Source: Nannobrachium achirus (taxonomy: Eukaryota; Chordata; Actinopteri; Myctophiformes; Myctophidae). Taken from it: a stretch of DNA of 64,000 bases. Position 1 is the stretch's first letter. Every line of letters starts with the position of its first letter. The position numbers and the translations under genes were made by a program. The stretch is from contig OY997652.1 of NCBI GenBank assembly GCA_963921795.1, forward strand, positions 19,416,940-19,480,939, in the 5' to 3' direction. Below are positions 1 to 11,217 of the stretch, in pieces. Under the pieces are notes generated by a model. It was not told the origin of the DNA. It worked only from the letters and a program-made list of their open reading frames with translations, and ran no database searches.

Positions 1-99
1 ACGAGGAAGACACCACAGAATGGAGAGGAGGTCATTATGATGTGAGGATCGTGTCAACCGCTGTCATGAGGTAATGACGTGCATAGGGCTTAGGCCTGT

Positions 100-505
100 C
101 ACAATTGAGTACCTGAGACGAAAAACTGTCTAAGTCCTTTATTTTTTATTTTTTATATTGATATTTTTTTCATTTACCAGACTGTAAACCACAAACTTGG
201 AAGTCTTTAATCTGTTAAATTCTTAATGCACTCCCTCCTCATTTTGTTGATTTTTTTTTTTTTTTTTTACTTAACTCATATATATTATAAGACATAATAC
301 AGTATATATTTAGCAGTCAAAGGGAGCAGATAACATTAAAACAGACAATTGAACGAAATGAGGGGGGGTTGCATTAACAATTTAACAGATTAAAAATGAC
401 TAGTTTGTAGCTTACAGTCTGGTAAATCAAAAAATATCTATATTCAAAAAAATTCAAATATGTAATTAGACTGTTATTCGTCTCAGGTACTCAATTATTA
501 CATAA
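100..505. repeat. Long imperfect inverted repeat (foldback element)
   Basis: Left arm about 100-246 and right arm about 350-505 are inverted copies: both contain GAGTACCTGAGACGAA at the outer end, TTACCAGACTGTAA in the middle and AATCTGTTAAAT further in, then a T-rich/G-rich inner end. The arms are near 145 bp around a loop of about 100 bp. No coding potential. It could be a foldback transposon or a degenerate MITE; no clear target-site duplication was found. Confidence 0.7.
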
Positions 506-1195
506 TCGCCTAATCGCAATTATTTTTGCATAATCATCAGAATCGTCCAAATTGTTTCAATGCTGAATATTCTTCGTACATATTCCAAAAATAATATTAA
601 TTGTGTCAGTAATTAGTAATCTAGTCATCAGACATATCTGCATTGTACAATGTGATTATGAAGCCTAAAAAACAAACAGAAATAATAAAATGTATTCATA
701 CCGGTATGTGCAATGCCAAAAACACAATTGCAATTATTCTATCAACTAAATCTTAGATTAATCAAGAAGCACGTTTAATACATTCTTTAACTATATCAAC
801 AATAAGACAAATATAATTGACTGAATTGATCAGTCTGGTTAACCATTTAATCCATATTTTATACTTTCTTGTACCACAGAGTCGCAAAGAAATACAGAAC
901 ATATACAGAACATAGCAGAACATAGCTCAAGTTTGATTTAACTGTTGCACCCATAGATGTGTGTACTAATGGATACGTGGACATTTAGACATAACGTCCA
1001 CAAATATCACGCCATTCAGTACAAGTCCAAGTCAAACAGCAGGTCATGGTGAGCAAGTTGCAAGTCAAGTCACCAATATTTACGGACTGCTGACCACAGC
1101 TATTATAAGATTTAGGAAACATGCAGAGGCAGATGCAAAACCTGCTCACTCCCAATGCTGCAACATGAGCAGCAGCATATGTAATGTTTAATATA

Positions 1196-1613
1196 TCAGG
1201 CCAGGCCAGCAATGTGTCCATGCGTCTCAAGTCCTTAAATCAAATCCTTTTTCCTAGTTCCCATTTCCTTGCTTGTATGTTAGTCCCTCCCATTGAGGAA
1301 ATAGAGAAGTGGAGACGTCCCATTTCCGATGACAACATCACAGGTGATGGGCCAACTCCCTTGTAGGGGCGTTCTATTGTCAGTGGGCGGGACTAACATA
1401 CAAGGAAATAGGAAAGAAGTGTAGGAAATAGGATCTAGTTTAAGGACATGAGACGCAAGTGTCCCTGAGCAAGACACTCAACCCCTAATTGCCCCCCCCC
1501 CCCCCCCTCTGCGCTCCTCTGTGGGCAGCAGCAGCACTCAGCTGGGTGATGCTGAAAACTGAAGTTCCCCCTTCGGATAGGCTCGTGTGTAAAAGAAATA
1601 TACTGTATATGTT
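1196..1613 (+). mobile_element. tRNA-derived SINE fragment interrupted by a MITE
   Basis: Left part (about 1196-1220, GGCCAGCAATGTGTCC) and right part (1458-1613, GTGTCCCTGAGCAAGACAC through the GAAGTTCCC-type tail) match the SINE at 40625-40855. The promoter-bearing tRNA head is missing or degraded. A 237-bp MITE at 1221-1457 separates the halves. A C homopolymer near 1491-1507 is expanded inside the SINE body. Confidence 0.65.
1221..1457. mobile_element. MITE with long terminal inverted repeats, nested in a SINE
   Basis: Begins TGCGTCTCAAGTCCTTAAAT and ends with the inverted TTTAAGGACATGAGACGCA; the similarity continues inward through the shared TTGTATGTTAGTCCC motif for about 75 bp per arm. 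GTGTCC occurs on both sides and is a plausible imperfect 8-bp hAT-type target duplication (TGTGTCCA/AGTGTCCC). Confidence 0.7.
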
Positions 1614-1729
1614 ATAGCGTTTTTGAGACCCAAGATTGAGACCAGAAGCGCTCGTTTCTAGTGCAGCTAGTCCCTACACATTCTAACGGCGCTGAGTCGG
1701 CTTATGAGACCTTCGTAACGCTCGACGCT

Positions 1730-2010
1730 GACTATCTGCATGCTGACATCACTGATACTACATTGTTTCGCCGCCATGGTAACCGTCTGTCTGCATGCTG
1801 ACATCACGTCATACTCTGACATCACAGACTGGCCTGGACACGGAACTCCATGTATGGGCATAAAGATCTGCCCAACAGGCACTCCACATGGAACACCATA
1901 TATGGGCATAAAGAACTGCCCAACAGGCACTCCAACATTACTTCTGAGAGTCCTACATTCCATCCCTCATATACTGTGCACATCCCCGTGCACAGGACTA
2001 GTATATACTG
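1730..2010 (+). repeat. Dispersed repeat with GCATGCTGACATCAC units
   Basis: Contains repeated GCATGCTGACATCAC and CCATGGTAACCGTCTGTCTG, then a CCATATATGG segment and CAACATTACTTCTGAGAG. The same modules in the same order recur at 52415-52803. There is no credible reading frame. It may be a low-copy non-autonomous element. Confidence 0.6.
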
Positions 2011-2298
2011 TAAGTGTAAGCTACATCATGTGACGTCGATGTGAGAGGAGTGACGCAGCAACAGTTAACCACTAATGTTATGATATTTTGCTAATAAGAA
2101 TGACAAATGCACAGGACTGATTACAATACAATAATGCGTGCAGTCCAAAAAGTGTCATTTGTAGCATTAGTCGCATCCCCTATTGGTGAAAGTGTAATCA
2201 CTATTGACGCCGAGTTGTTTAGAAACCCCCCGAGTGTGTGATTCAAATTTGGGGCAAATCAGACACCGTGTTGATCTTTTTTTTTTTTGCAAAATAGG

Positions 2299-2440
2299 GA
2301 TTTAGATGCTGAGAAACTAGTCCACACCTTTGTCTCCTCCAGGCTAGATTACTGCAATGCACTACTCATCGGGATCCCTAGCAAGAGCCTCCAGAGGCTC
2401 CAGTACAGTACATTCAAAACAGCGCTGCTAGGATCACCCC
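2299..2440 (+). mobile_element. L2-type LINE reverse-transcriptase remnant
   Basis: A short stretch translates to LVHTFVSSRLDYCNALL followed by a degraded tail, closely matching the thumb/C-terminal region of the intact L2 frame at 54361-56940 (LIHAFVFSRLDYCNALL). Upstream and downstream similarity is lost, so this is a short 5'- and 3'-truncated relic. Confidence 0.75.
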
Positions 2441-2444
2441 AAGG

Positions 2445-2651
2445 GGCTCACAAGGGGGGGAAGTGGCAGTGAGTTACTAGGGCCCAAGGTGGAGGGGCCT
2501 TAATTATTTTATGCTTTAACTATTGAAAAATAGCAGAATACAAGCTCGAGCTGGTGCCTGGAACTAAATATTTTGATATGGGTGTCCATGGCCAAATAGT
2601 AAATACATATCATTTTGGGGGTCTTCACATGAAAAGGTTTGAGCACCACTG
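2445..2651 (-). mobile_element. hAT-like element fragment
   Basis: Inverted relative copy of the element at 2932-3275: shares AGGGCCCAAGGTGGAGGGGCC, CTTTAACTATTGAAAAATAG and CCATGGCCAAATAG, and ends GAGCACCACTG opposite the partner's CAGTGGTGTTC. It holds only a rudimentary half of the hairpin motif. Together with its partner it makes a broken inverted pair. Confidence 0.55.
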
Positions 2652-2738
2652 ACATAGAAACATAGGTTTTTCAAAAAACCTTAGAAGGATTTAGAAGACA
2701 CTTGTAGAATCGGGTCAAAAATATTTCAAGATTTTTCG

Positions 2739-2796
2739 AAAATAGCAGATCTACAAGCTTGCAGTGCGCTGTGAGCTTGTATATCTGCTATTTTTC
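2739..2796. repeat. GATCTACAAGCT-type hairpin, copy 1
   Basis: Arms AAAATAGCAGATCTACAAGC and an imperfect inverse GAGCTTGTATATCTGCTATT around a short GC-rich loop. A lone right arm follows at 2869-2900. Unlike other copies, the flanks here do not extend the palindrome. Confidence 0.75.
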
Positions 2797-2931
2797 CAAT
2801 AGTTAAAGCACACAATAATGCGTAATAATGCGTTCCCACTTCCCAGTCAAAATGGGTTAAACCCTCTGCCACGCTGTGAGCTTGTATATCTGCTATTTTT
2901 GAAAAATCGTGAAAATGTGTGCAAGAAACCT

Positions 2932-3275
2932 CAGTGGTGTTCAAACTTTTTCATGACAAGGACCCCCAAAATGATATGTATTTGGCCACGGACCCCCATC
3001 TCAAAATATTTAGTTCCAGGGTCCCGGCCAGAAGCAAAATTTTAGTTACAAATGTTTGCTTAAAAAATAAATATATTCAAAGATTTGCACACATTTTCAT
3101 GACTTTTCAAAAATAGCAGATCTACAAGCTCGCAGCGCGGCACTCGGTGCCACGCTGTGAGCTTGTATATCTGCTATTTTTCAATAGTTAAAGTATAAAA
3201 TAATTAGGGCCCCTCCACCTTGGGCCCTTGTAACTCAATCCCACTTCCCCCCCCCCCCCCCTTGTGACGCCCCTG
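2932..3275 (+). mobile_element. hAT-like non-autonomous element carrying a hairpin
   Basis: Starts CAGTGGTGTTCAAAC and ends GTGACGCCCCTG, imperfect hAT-style ends. The interior has the ACCCCCAAAATGATATG and GTTCCAGGGTCCC motifs seen in other short hAT fragments here, the hairpin at 3108-3181 and a C homopolymer at about 3248-3261. Confidence 0.5.
3108..3181. repeat. GATCTACAAGCT-type hairpin, copy 2
   Basis: Arms AAAAATAGCAGATCTACAAG and the inverse GAGCTTGTATATCTGCTATT enclose GCAGCGCGGCACTCGGTGCC, itself partly palindromic. It sits inside the hAT-like element 2932-3275. Confidence 0.8.
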
Positions 3276-3520
3276 CAGACACCTACGACTCCACACTGGA
3301 GTGTTTAAAAAAAGAAAAACACTCACAATAATCGTATCGTGGAGGTTTAAATTTATCGAGAAATTGTCCTCTGTCATTCACTGGGATCAATTCCCCTTTT
3401 ATTTGCAGAGCTGCATATCCGGTACCATTGAAACCCTCTATAATTGTTAAAACGGACCTGGAAATAATGTACTTGATAATAATAAATAATGATGTCTTTT
3501 TTCACTCTCTACCAAATCGC

Positions 3521-3597
3521 TTTGCAAAAAAGAAAATAGACGATCTACAAGCTCACAACCCGTCGCATCTGCTATTCTTTGGCAAATGTTCCGCCCC
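3521..3597. repeat. GATCTACAAGCT-type hairpin, copy 3, with flank extension
   Basis: Core AATAGACGATCTACAAGC with a degraded opposite arm GCATCTGCTATTC. Outside the core TTTGCAAAA on the left is mirrored by TTTGGCAAA on the right, so the inverted symmetry runs into site-specific flank. Confidence 0.6.
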
Positions 3598-3781
3598 AGG
3601 ATAATGGATGTTGGGGAATGGGGATATTTTATTTATCGCGATGATATCGTAAATCAAAAAAATTTTGGTCACAATAATCATGACATGTGACAATGTTCAT
3701 ATCGTCACATCCCTACTCAGGGCACAGACACCAGCGTATCCACAGTTCCACACTGGAGAATGTCCTTTCTACTGACGACAG

Positions 3782-3940
3782 TGTGACAACATTTCACTGA
3801 ATCTACAGAAACACCAGCATCGCCACACTGGGGAAAAAAAGCAAAGAAAACCATTCCAATGTCAACGGTGTGACAGGAGTTTCAGTGTGTTAAGTGACCT
3901 GAGGAGACACCACCAGTGTATCCACACTGGAGTAAAGTGA
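3782..3940 (+). pseudogene. C2H2 zinc-finger remnant
   Basis: An open 53-codon stretch from 3782 to the stop at 3938-3940 includes RHTGEK, the linker sequence of tandem C2H2 fingers, then FQCQRCDRSFSVLSDLRRH and IHTG. Cys-x2-Cys, Phe, Leu and His positions fit the finger consensus, though the spacing before the last His is irregular. Upstream (3715-3781) further HTG-like fragments are out of frame and interrupted. No intron or start is visible. The piece probably derives from the terminal exon of a zinc-finger gene or retrocopy and is no longer coding; it lies inside sppl3 intron 2. Confidence 0.7.
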
Positions 3941-4319
3941 AATACATTTGGATGCAATTCAATAGCTATAGGGCTAGATATTGTTGAGCTTGAAATAAGA
4001 ACACCAAATATATAAAAAAAAAAAGCTGAAGTTGGGAATTCATTGGAAAGGCAAATAAAAAATAAAGGACAGAAATTACAGAATACAGATTTCTAAGTTT
4101 TCTAACATTGCATAATTATAAATACCAGTCCTTTGGGGTATTGTGTGTCACAGTGCATTATTAGCACGTGTTAAAATTGTCTTCTGCATTTAACCTATCT
4201 TTACTGTTAGGAGCAGTGGGCAAGTGCAATTAATAGCACCTGGGGGAAAGGTTGGGGAGTAAAACCCATTTAGAACGGGTACACATTATAGTGTAATATT
4301 ATTGTATGCTTTAACTATT

Positions 4320-4355
4320 GAAAAATAGCAGATATACAAGCTCACAGCGCGGCAC
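4320..4355 (+). repeat. Half-hairpin of the GATCTACAAGCT family
   Basis: Left arm only: GAAAAATAGCAGATATACAA then GCTCACAGCGCGGCAC. It is preceded by CTTTAACTATT as at 2513, 2800 and 3185, showing that some copies spread with a larger element. A diverged relative with another loop (AAAACGCG...GCGTTTT) lies at 4793-4850. Confidence 0.6.
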
Positions 4356-4886
4356 AGAGTGTGCATTCAATAATTCTAGGCCTAAATAGCACCTGGGGAC
4401 GGTTGGGGATTAAAGGTCCGATACACAGACCGGGCCAACTGTGACTCTTCGGTTTCCCATGCTGCACTTCTACCCATTCAGCTATGAGCGCCAAAAAATG
4501 CTTAAGAAAATGATTGAAATGTTTCAAAAGAATGTTCCTCAAAGAAAGATGAGAAGGGATTTGGATATTTCATCCTCTATGGTGCATAACAAAATAAAGT
4601 ACTCAAGGAATTTGGAGGCATTTCAGTGCTAAAGGATGCCAGCCTAGGCTGAATAACCGTCTTCTCTGATCCCTCAGATAGCACTGCTCGAAGGACTGTC
4701 ATTCATCTAGATCAAGGGTGGGCAACTTTGATGATGGAGAGGTCCACTATATTTTCACATCCACTCCAGAGGGCCTCAAAGAATATACAGTCGAAAATAG
4801 CAGATCTACAAGATCAAAACGCGTCGCACTGCAATGCGTTTTGATTTTTATTGAAAGGCATTTATATGTTGACTTTATGAACTTAA

Positions 4887-5133
4887 AGGAGCTATAGTCA
4901 ACTTTTTCATTGTAGGGCCGACACTTTGTTTAAATCCTAGTCTATAGACTAGAATGTAAACAAAGTGTTGGTCTGGCAATGGCCAAAATGATTATTTTAT
5001 CATTATTTTACGCTTTGTGTGGTCATTTTTGAATAGAAACACATATATGAAGCTTATTTTTTTATAAAATATTTTCGAAACATTGTTTTTATTTTAGCAT
5101 CCGTTTTTCAAGAAAAAGTTGACTATAGCTGCT
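4887..5133. mobile_element. piggyBac-like MITE flanked by TTAA
   Basis: Terminal inverted repeats of 22 bp (AGGAGCTATAGTCAACTTTT on the left; one mismatch in the inverse on the right) are each flanked by TTAA at 4883-4886 and 5134-5137, the piggyBac target-site duplication. The centre holds a second palindrome CTAGTCTATAGACTAG. There is no transposase frame in its 247 bp, so it would need a transposase in trans. Confidence 0.75.
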
Positions 5134-6930
5134 TTAAATACGAATAGAATGGACTAGTGCCAACTTGTCATTATACTAATATAGACAAAAGTAATTAAAG
5201 CGAGTCATGTTGCATGGTTGGAATTGGAACAGCTGAAATCAATACTATATCAGTATTCCAATATTAACCTGTGGGCCGCATTAAGTGAAGGTGAGGGCCA
5301 CATGTGGCCCCCGGGCCAAAATAGTTTGTCATCATTCTTTTTTTTACAATAAATGTTTTCCACATCAAACCCTGACTGTGGAAGAAGAGGGTCAGGTAGC
5401 CTGCATGCAGTCCCGACCTGTCCCCATCCCCAATAGATAATGGGTGGTGAATTTCAAAAGGCAAAATGCAACCCCAAAAGACCCCATACTGTTACACACC
5501 CTAAAGACGTGTGTGCACGAAGAATGGGACACAATTACACCTGGCTGCAACTCCCCCTCACTTCATGTCTTCAGTCCCTAAAAATCTCCAAATGGATTTT
5601 AAGTGTTGTGAAAAGGAATAGCAACATTACAAAGTGGTTAATACTTTACTTCCAACTGTTTTGGAAATACGTTGCGAGATTTAAATAAGTGTTTCTTTTT
5701 AAAAGTCTACTGTCCCTTTCTCTGTACATTCACTAGTGACTAGTATGTACACTCATTATGTTACAGACTGAGGTTCATCCTCTCTTCTCATAATGCTGGT
5801 ATCCTTGCTGTCGTTCCTTGTCAGTTTGTCTGAAATGCACAGAGAAGCAGAGCTGCTCCTTGTGGGCAATGGGGTTTGTGTGTGTGTCAATTTCAGAGCA
5901 AAGGTTTTCCACTAGGAAACTAGTGGTGTCACACTGCAAAAACAACTTTCAGTCATCCACTTCTAAATAAACCCCTTGTTGGTGAATTCTTTACATTACA
6001 TTCAAGCCATGTATACATATTCCATCCATTCCAAAATATAAAAAATATAGGGGGGACAGAGGACCCGAGATTATGAATTCACTAAATGTGGAAAACATTC
6101 TCGCACAAATGAATTGTCACAATGGACAATATCCATGCAAGTGCATGAGAAATATGGTGTTTATGGGTGCCAGTTGTTTGCCAGATTAGCTGGACACCCA
6201 CACTGTAAGTAACCTGTCTCTAGTTCGCTGTAAATTGAGCAGGTCCACGGTTTTGTCTCCTGATGACATCATGGATTGAATTTAAATCACAGGAATAACA
6301 TTTGTGACTTCTGTTTCAGGGTGGATCCACTGGAATACTCAAGCACAGTGAATTCTTCCAAATCCAATTTCTCTGCCAATTTCCACAATAAAATTGCACA
6401 GGAAAAAGTTACTACTTGAGGAAGGCACAGGAGAAATGGGTTTGGAGAAAATCTTTGTTATGGCAACTGTGAGGATCACTAGCTGTGTCCGAGGACCCCC
6501 AGGTGTCCAAAACACGTAAGCCCCATGTTATTTTATGACTATTCTAAAATATCTACAAGGTCACATTGTGTGGCATCACAACAATTTGTGAGCTCGGACT
6601 CAGATCAGCTCTTTTCAAATATTTTTGAAAATTCTTCTCTTATGGGGGTCCCTGGCACAAAATCTTTTCAATGTGAATCGACGTGATCGATTTGGAGGTC
6701 CTCGACCTGAGAATGTCTGAGAACCACTGCTGTGGATTTAGCCTAGCGGGATAGTGATGATTTATCCAAGGTCTGAGCTCCTGGACCCTCGCCAGGGAGA
6801 ACAGTCACTTCTATTGAATTGACATGGAAAAATCAAGAATACAGATACCAAAAATACCAAGTATATATCTTGCTTTGGTTCTTCAACTCTCTCTTACGGG
6901 TACCACTCTGCTAACCACCATAGATTAATA

Positions 6931-7346
6931 CAGGTGTCTTCAACGTTTTCAGGCCAAGGACCCCTTAGTTGAAAGAGAGATGTAGTAGGGCCAGGGACTG
7001 ACAACCTTTTCATAGATTCCTTATCGTTTCTTTGTTTGACAGCACAATCATCAGTGTATTTTAGATTAATGTCAATTTGAGTTTTCAGATATTTAACCAC
7101 TTGAACCGTCAATACTTAATTAACTTGACCTTTCACTCTTTTTCCCCTCTACACCAAACCTGCGAGGTGTTGTGAGCTTGTAGATCTGCTATTTTTTACT
7201 TAAGTTCTCAGAATATGGACACTAGGGTTCTCAGAATATGGACACTAGGGTTCAAGTGTTTAATATTAAAAAGGTTTCTATCACACAAAGATTTGGAGGA
7301 CCCCCTGCAGTAGCTCTGAGGATTCCCCTAGGGTTGAAGACCCTTG
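6931..7346 (-). mobile_element. hAT (Charlie-like) MITE with perfect 8-bp TSD
   Basis: Starts CAGGTGTCTTCAACG and ends GTTGAAGACCCTTG; flanked by identical GATTAATA at 6923-6930 and 7347-7354, the 8-bp duplication of hAT transposition. Related to 12688-13121 and 43535-43928. The half-hairpin GTTGTGAGCTTGTAGATCTG lies at 7165-7197, the same internal place as in the sister copies. Confidence 0.85.
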
Positions 7347-9458
7347 GATTAATAGGTTAATGTTCCATCTCCAGCATTCTCTTTTAACTCCTGGACAAGT
7401 TCAATACACAGTAGGTCAAGCGAGTCTACCCTATTCCACAAAATACCCTTTGAACATAACCCCGAAAAACAGCAACAGCATTTGTCAACATTAGTGTCAA
7501 ATTGCCAACATTGTCAAATTAATGGGGACAAATCTTGTGTAGGTCGGGCCACGCCTATTGTCCCTCCGGGTCCTAGAATCTAGACTACCTTAATCAGAAT
7601 CTATGTTTGCATATTGTAGGCCTAACTGTTGAAACAGGTGTGGTACCGTGCCTTGTCATGTCCACTGAACTGTGTAAAAACAACTGTCCAGTCAGTGTGT
7701 GCACAACTATAGGAGCTGACTGACACATCTGCACGAGATACAAGTTGACAAATAGTTCTTATTTCTTGTTTAGCAATCTATAGAAAATACCAGCCACGCA
7801 ATATAGTCTTTATTTTAATAGTTAGTGTAATAAATATGTGGAATACTAATATTAGCACATATTGTGTTCAGCTGCTCTCCCATGACAAAAACTATGAATT
7901 ACAAAATGCAGACCGTGGCTCAGTCACCCGCTGATTAGGCTTCTGTACATAAGGAATTTGACTTCATCAGGTGAAAGCTGTGCTTCACTGTGCTTTCTAG
8001 GCTGTGAATTAGAGAATATCGCAGCCGTCGGGTGGAAACCTTGAGTATGTGTGAAAAAAAACCTTACTTTTCAGGAAATGGAGAAAAACAAAATAACCCA
8101 TGTTCCAACTTCCCAATGTAGTTATTTAGTTACAAGCTCTGGTTAATACGTTTCATTCACTGAAATCCACAGTCAGACAATGTTAATATAGGCAAACATT
8201 TAATATTATTGTAATTCTTTTCTGCCAAAAAGATCATACATGTATCATACATGTATCGGCTATTTTTGCCACTTTTGCTTTGACATTGTCATTATGACAA
8301 AGCATAAAATAGGCCATTCATCTATGAAAAGGTATCTACGGGACAGTGAATATATGAATTAGTACATGAAAGAAATGAACTAGCTAAACACATTTTTCTT
8401 CCCATTTTAAACATTCAATGGGACTCCTAACTTCAAACATAGATAACAGGCTTTGTTGCCAAACTTATGCTTGGGTAGCAATAGGGACGTCAACATTACT
8501 TTTTTAACTGGATTTGTTCCCTGATCATTTCACTACTTATTCAACAACATTAAGGGTTAGGGGTGCTCACTGTTAACCACCCCCATTACGCATATCCACA
8601 CCAGTCTGGCAGGGCCAAGCTTGTTACCATAGTTACCTTTCAAACTCTGCAGAAAAGCAGAGCCATGCGGATGGAAAGTGGCGGACTGGGCTTAGGATAA
8701 TGCTCAATTTCCCAATCACAAGATATACAAAGAATAAAAAGCTGCAGCTTGGGATTTTGAAGAACAAATATGGTTAAGCTAGTGCCATCATATTGAGTCA
8801 TAGGCAGTCCAGCCGCAAGTCAAGCCTTGGTCATATTATTGTTGTTACTCAAGACGGAACCAAGACCAAGTTCATTCAATTAAAGAAAATCTTAGATTAT
8901 GTAAACCAACAATCTGACCTGCCTCAGAATCTCTTAAATACATCAAATTGACCATCGAATTCACCTGCATGTCAAAAACACACAACCCTTGGTGATGGAA
9001 GGTGACTGTATGATAATTATTTCCATCCCAACGTTTAAAGACAGCTATAGAATCTGTTTATTCTATTTATATTGATGACTTAAGCAGAAATATTTGTTCC
9101 AACGGCGTTGTATTTAGCCTGCAATTAATTTAATAGTCCAAGTTCCCTTCCCTCATGTGCCAAAAAAAAGAAAAGAAAAACCGTTATGTCCAAGTCTCAG
9201 GTTGTTTTAGTTTTGGGTCCAAGTTGATTAAATGTTGTATGACCCTAAGATCAACGCTAATTAAAATGTCCTAGTACTGGAGTCACATACATAGGGAGCT
9301 AGTGAGAAAAGGGCTTTTTAGAACATGGCCCCCCAAAAAATGTGTTCTAATTGCTTTAGTTTATAGGTCTTGTCCCAGTGGAAACAAGATTATGTTCTTC
9401 CATCAAAGTTGACCCCCGTCCTGACCTACCATCAGCAGTATGGACATTGAGGACTCAC

Positions 9459-9536
9459 CTGAAGCTGCCATAGACGATGAGAAGGATGGAGATGAGGAAG
9501 GTGGACACCTGGCTGGAATCAACCAAGGAGTATGCC
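9459..9536 (-). CDS. sppl3: sppl3 coding exon 2 (TM1)
   Basis: A 78-nt minus-strand exon with a pyrimidine-rich acceptor ending in TTTTCAG just above 9536 and a consensus donor AG/GTGAGT just below 9459. Entry and exit are both phase 2. It encodes [16 protein letters not shown] followed by a hydrophobic stretch ending IVYGSF and part of an Arg codon: the first transmembrane segment of SPPL3. The sequence matches vertebrate SPPL3 as I know it essentially residue for residue, which is strong evidence of an active gene. Exon 1 lies 18.7 kb away at 28202-28227. Exon 3 (the acidic, Asn/Ser-rich loop after SLNMD) was looked for on the minus strand between 1 and 9458 and not found, so it should lie beyond the left edge. 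Confidence 0.95.
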
Positions 9537-9996
9537 CTGAAAAGATAGAAGAGAGAAGTATTATTAGACAGGCAGTCCTACAGTCCTCCTAAATAGTTAT
9601 CACGTGTAGTTATGTCGAGGGAAGAATTATAAAAAAAAAAAGAAAAAAAAAGGACAGTCAGTGTTCAAGTGCTGTTTTCTGTGTACACACACATCCCACA
9701 GTTCATTAACAGATTTAGAAAAACACATTTTTCTCAGATTCTTTTCCTGATTAGTTTTTTCCAACCATCTTAACATTTTCCTTTATTGAGCAGAAATATT
9801 TTTTCCAACAGCTTTGTATTTAGGCTGCAATAAAAAAAAAATTTAAGTTCCCTTCCTCATGTTGAAATGTTCCTTTTTTTAATCTACCCTTATGATCACC
9901 AATTTTGTAACTGCAATTCATGAAAGCCTGTACAGAAAATATGTTCTCACACTCTTTTGAACCTGTGAACTTGTGATGTGTTTTATCAAAGAATTA

Positions 9997-10303
9997 AGGT
10001 ATTTGCACACAGGCGCGTTTATCTGCATGGATAAAACGGACAATTTCATTTTTCTTTATAAGAAAACAATGATTCTCTACGACCTCATGCACACCGGATT
10101 CGAATTAGCCGTGCGACGAGTGGCTGCGGCCGTGCATTTTTTTCTCGATTCGTGCGTCTTGTCGCATGCGGTAAAAAACTCCCTCCTTTTATGACTCCTT
10201 TTGGGATCCGCAGCGCCGATTCCGCACAGCATTGCACACCAAATCCAATGCGTTTTATTCATGCAGCAAACGAAAAAAACGCAACTGTCCTGTGTGCAAA
10301 GGG
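9997..10303. mobile_element. MITE with TTTGCACACAGG ends
   Basis: Begins AGGTATTTGCACACAGG and ends CCTGTGTGCAAAGGG; inward similarity between arms includes TGCATGGATAAAACG versus the inverse of CGTTTTATTCATGCA. The CpG-rich middle has no plausible transposase. The overlapping open frames here arise from the inverted repeat. Confidence 0.65.
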
Positions 10304-10982
10304 CTTTACTCTCTCTACATGTGTCACGCCTGGCTGTGTGAGGATGGGGGTCTTCGGAAACACACCTGTCCCTGGCTGAGCACAAGCTGACCATAATGCG
10401 TGGCCGTGCCCACTTGTCAATCTCTTTGAACACATATCCTATCAATGAAGACAGCTCCACAACGGCAACGCTGGTGTAACTAAGATATTATGTGCAACAA
10501 ATAGCGTTTAAATGTGTGAATTACACAGACTATCAAGGGTTTCCACATTCCCGGCGTCACTATACATTTCAGGGTTGTGCATTCACATTGCGCACAATAG
10601 TCATGACACTGATGACGATTGTTGTTTTGAGTGAGGTGATTCAATATTAATATTAACATGGTGTATACTGTATGGTATTGATCCCTCAGTCCAGTCTGAC
10701 AAACAACAAAAAGAAACAGAAAATACACAGGGTAGTTGTAATGTAAACTCCATGAATAAATGAAACACCGAAAAACTAACAAAGATTGTTTACAGTGCCT
10801 CATTACATATTATCAGAAGCGATCAGGCACAAATGTGTCTATGTCAAACATAATCTAAAACACACCGTTTCATTTTTATAAATACTGATCATACTGACAT
10901 AATCATATATAAGGAATGCCACAACCTAGCCAGTTCTTGCAAATAGTTCCCGACTACAACATCCTAGTTAGGAGATGTGTGT

Positions 10983-11217
10983 AAATGGTAAATGGTGCAT
11001 TTATATAGCGTTTTTATCCAAAGCGCTTTACACATTCACACGCACATTCATACACCGGTGGTGGTGGAAACCATGCAAAGCACCAACCAGCTCACCGGGA
11101 GCAACTCTGGGTTCAGCGTCTTGCCCAAGGACACTTCGACATGTAGACAGGAGTAGCCGGGATTTGAACATTTGATCATTGGCCAACCTGCTCTACCTAC
11201 TGAGCTACAGCCGCCCC
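10983..11217 (-). mobile_element. tRNA-derived SINE
   Basis: On the minus strand it starts GGGGCGGCTGTAGCTCAGTA with an A-box-like TAGCTCAGTAGGTAGAG and a B-box-like GTTCAAATCCC, and ends in the common fish tail GCGCTATATAAATGCACCAT (slightly diverged). It is the same family as 37855-38102, one of the better preserved SINEs in the window. Tail repeats TAAATGG adjoin 10983. Confidence 0.85.

Larger units (their letters stand above)
1..9458 (-). other. sppl3: sppl3 intron 2, partial
   Basis: Everything below the exon 2 donor at 9458. No sppl3 exon 3 seen. Contains the inverted repeat 100-505, SINE/MITE composite 1196-1613, repeat 1730-2010, L2 fragment 2299-2440, paired hAT-like fragments 2445-3275 with hairpins, a C2H2 zinc-finger remnant 3782-3940, a piggyBac-like MITE 4887-5133 and a hAT-like element 6931-7346. 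5.2-6.9 kb and 7.4-9.4 kb look like unique intronic sequence, apart from a short hAT-like fragment near 6640-6735. Confidence 0.75.

Noticed and set aside
2818-3116. Short plus-strand frames near 3 kb
   Set aside because: They read through hAT-like fragments and hairpin arms.
10077-10460. 127-codon minus-strand frame, Cys/Arg-rich
   Set aside because: It covers a MITE with inverted ends (9997-10303), is open by CpG-rich composition and shows no domain or splice sites.
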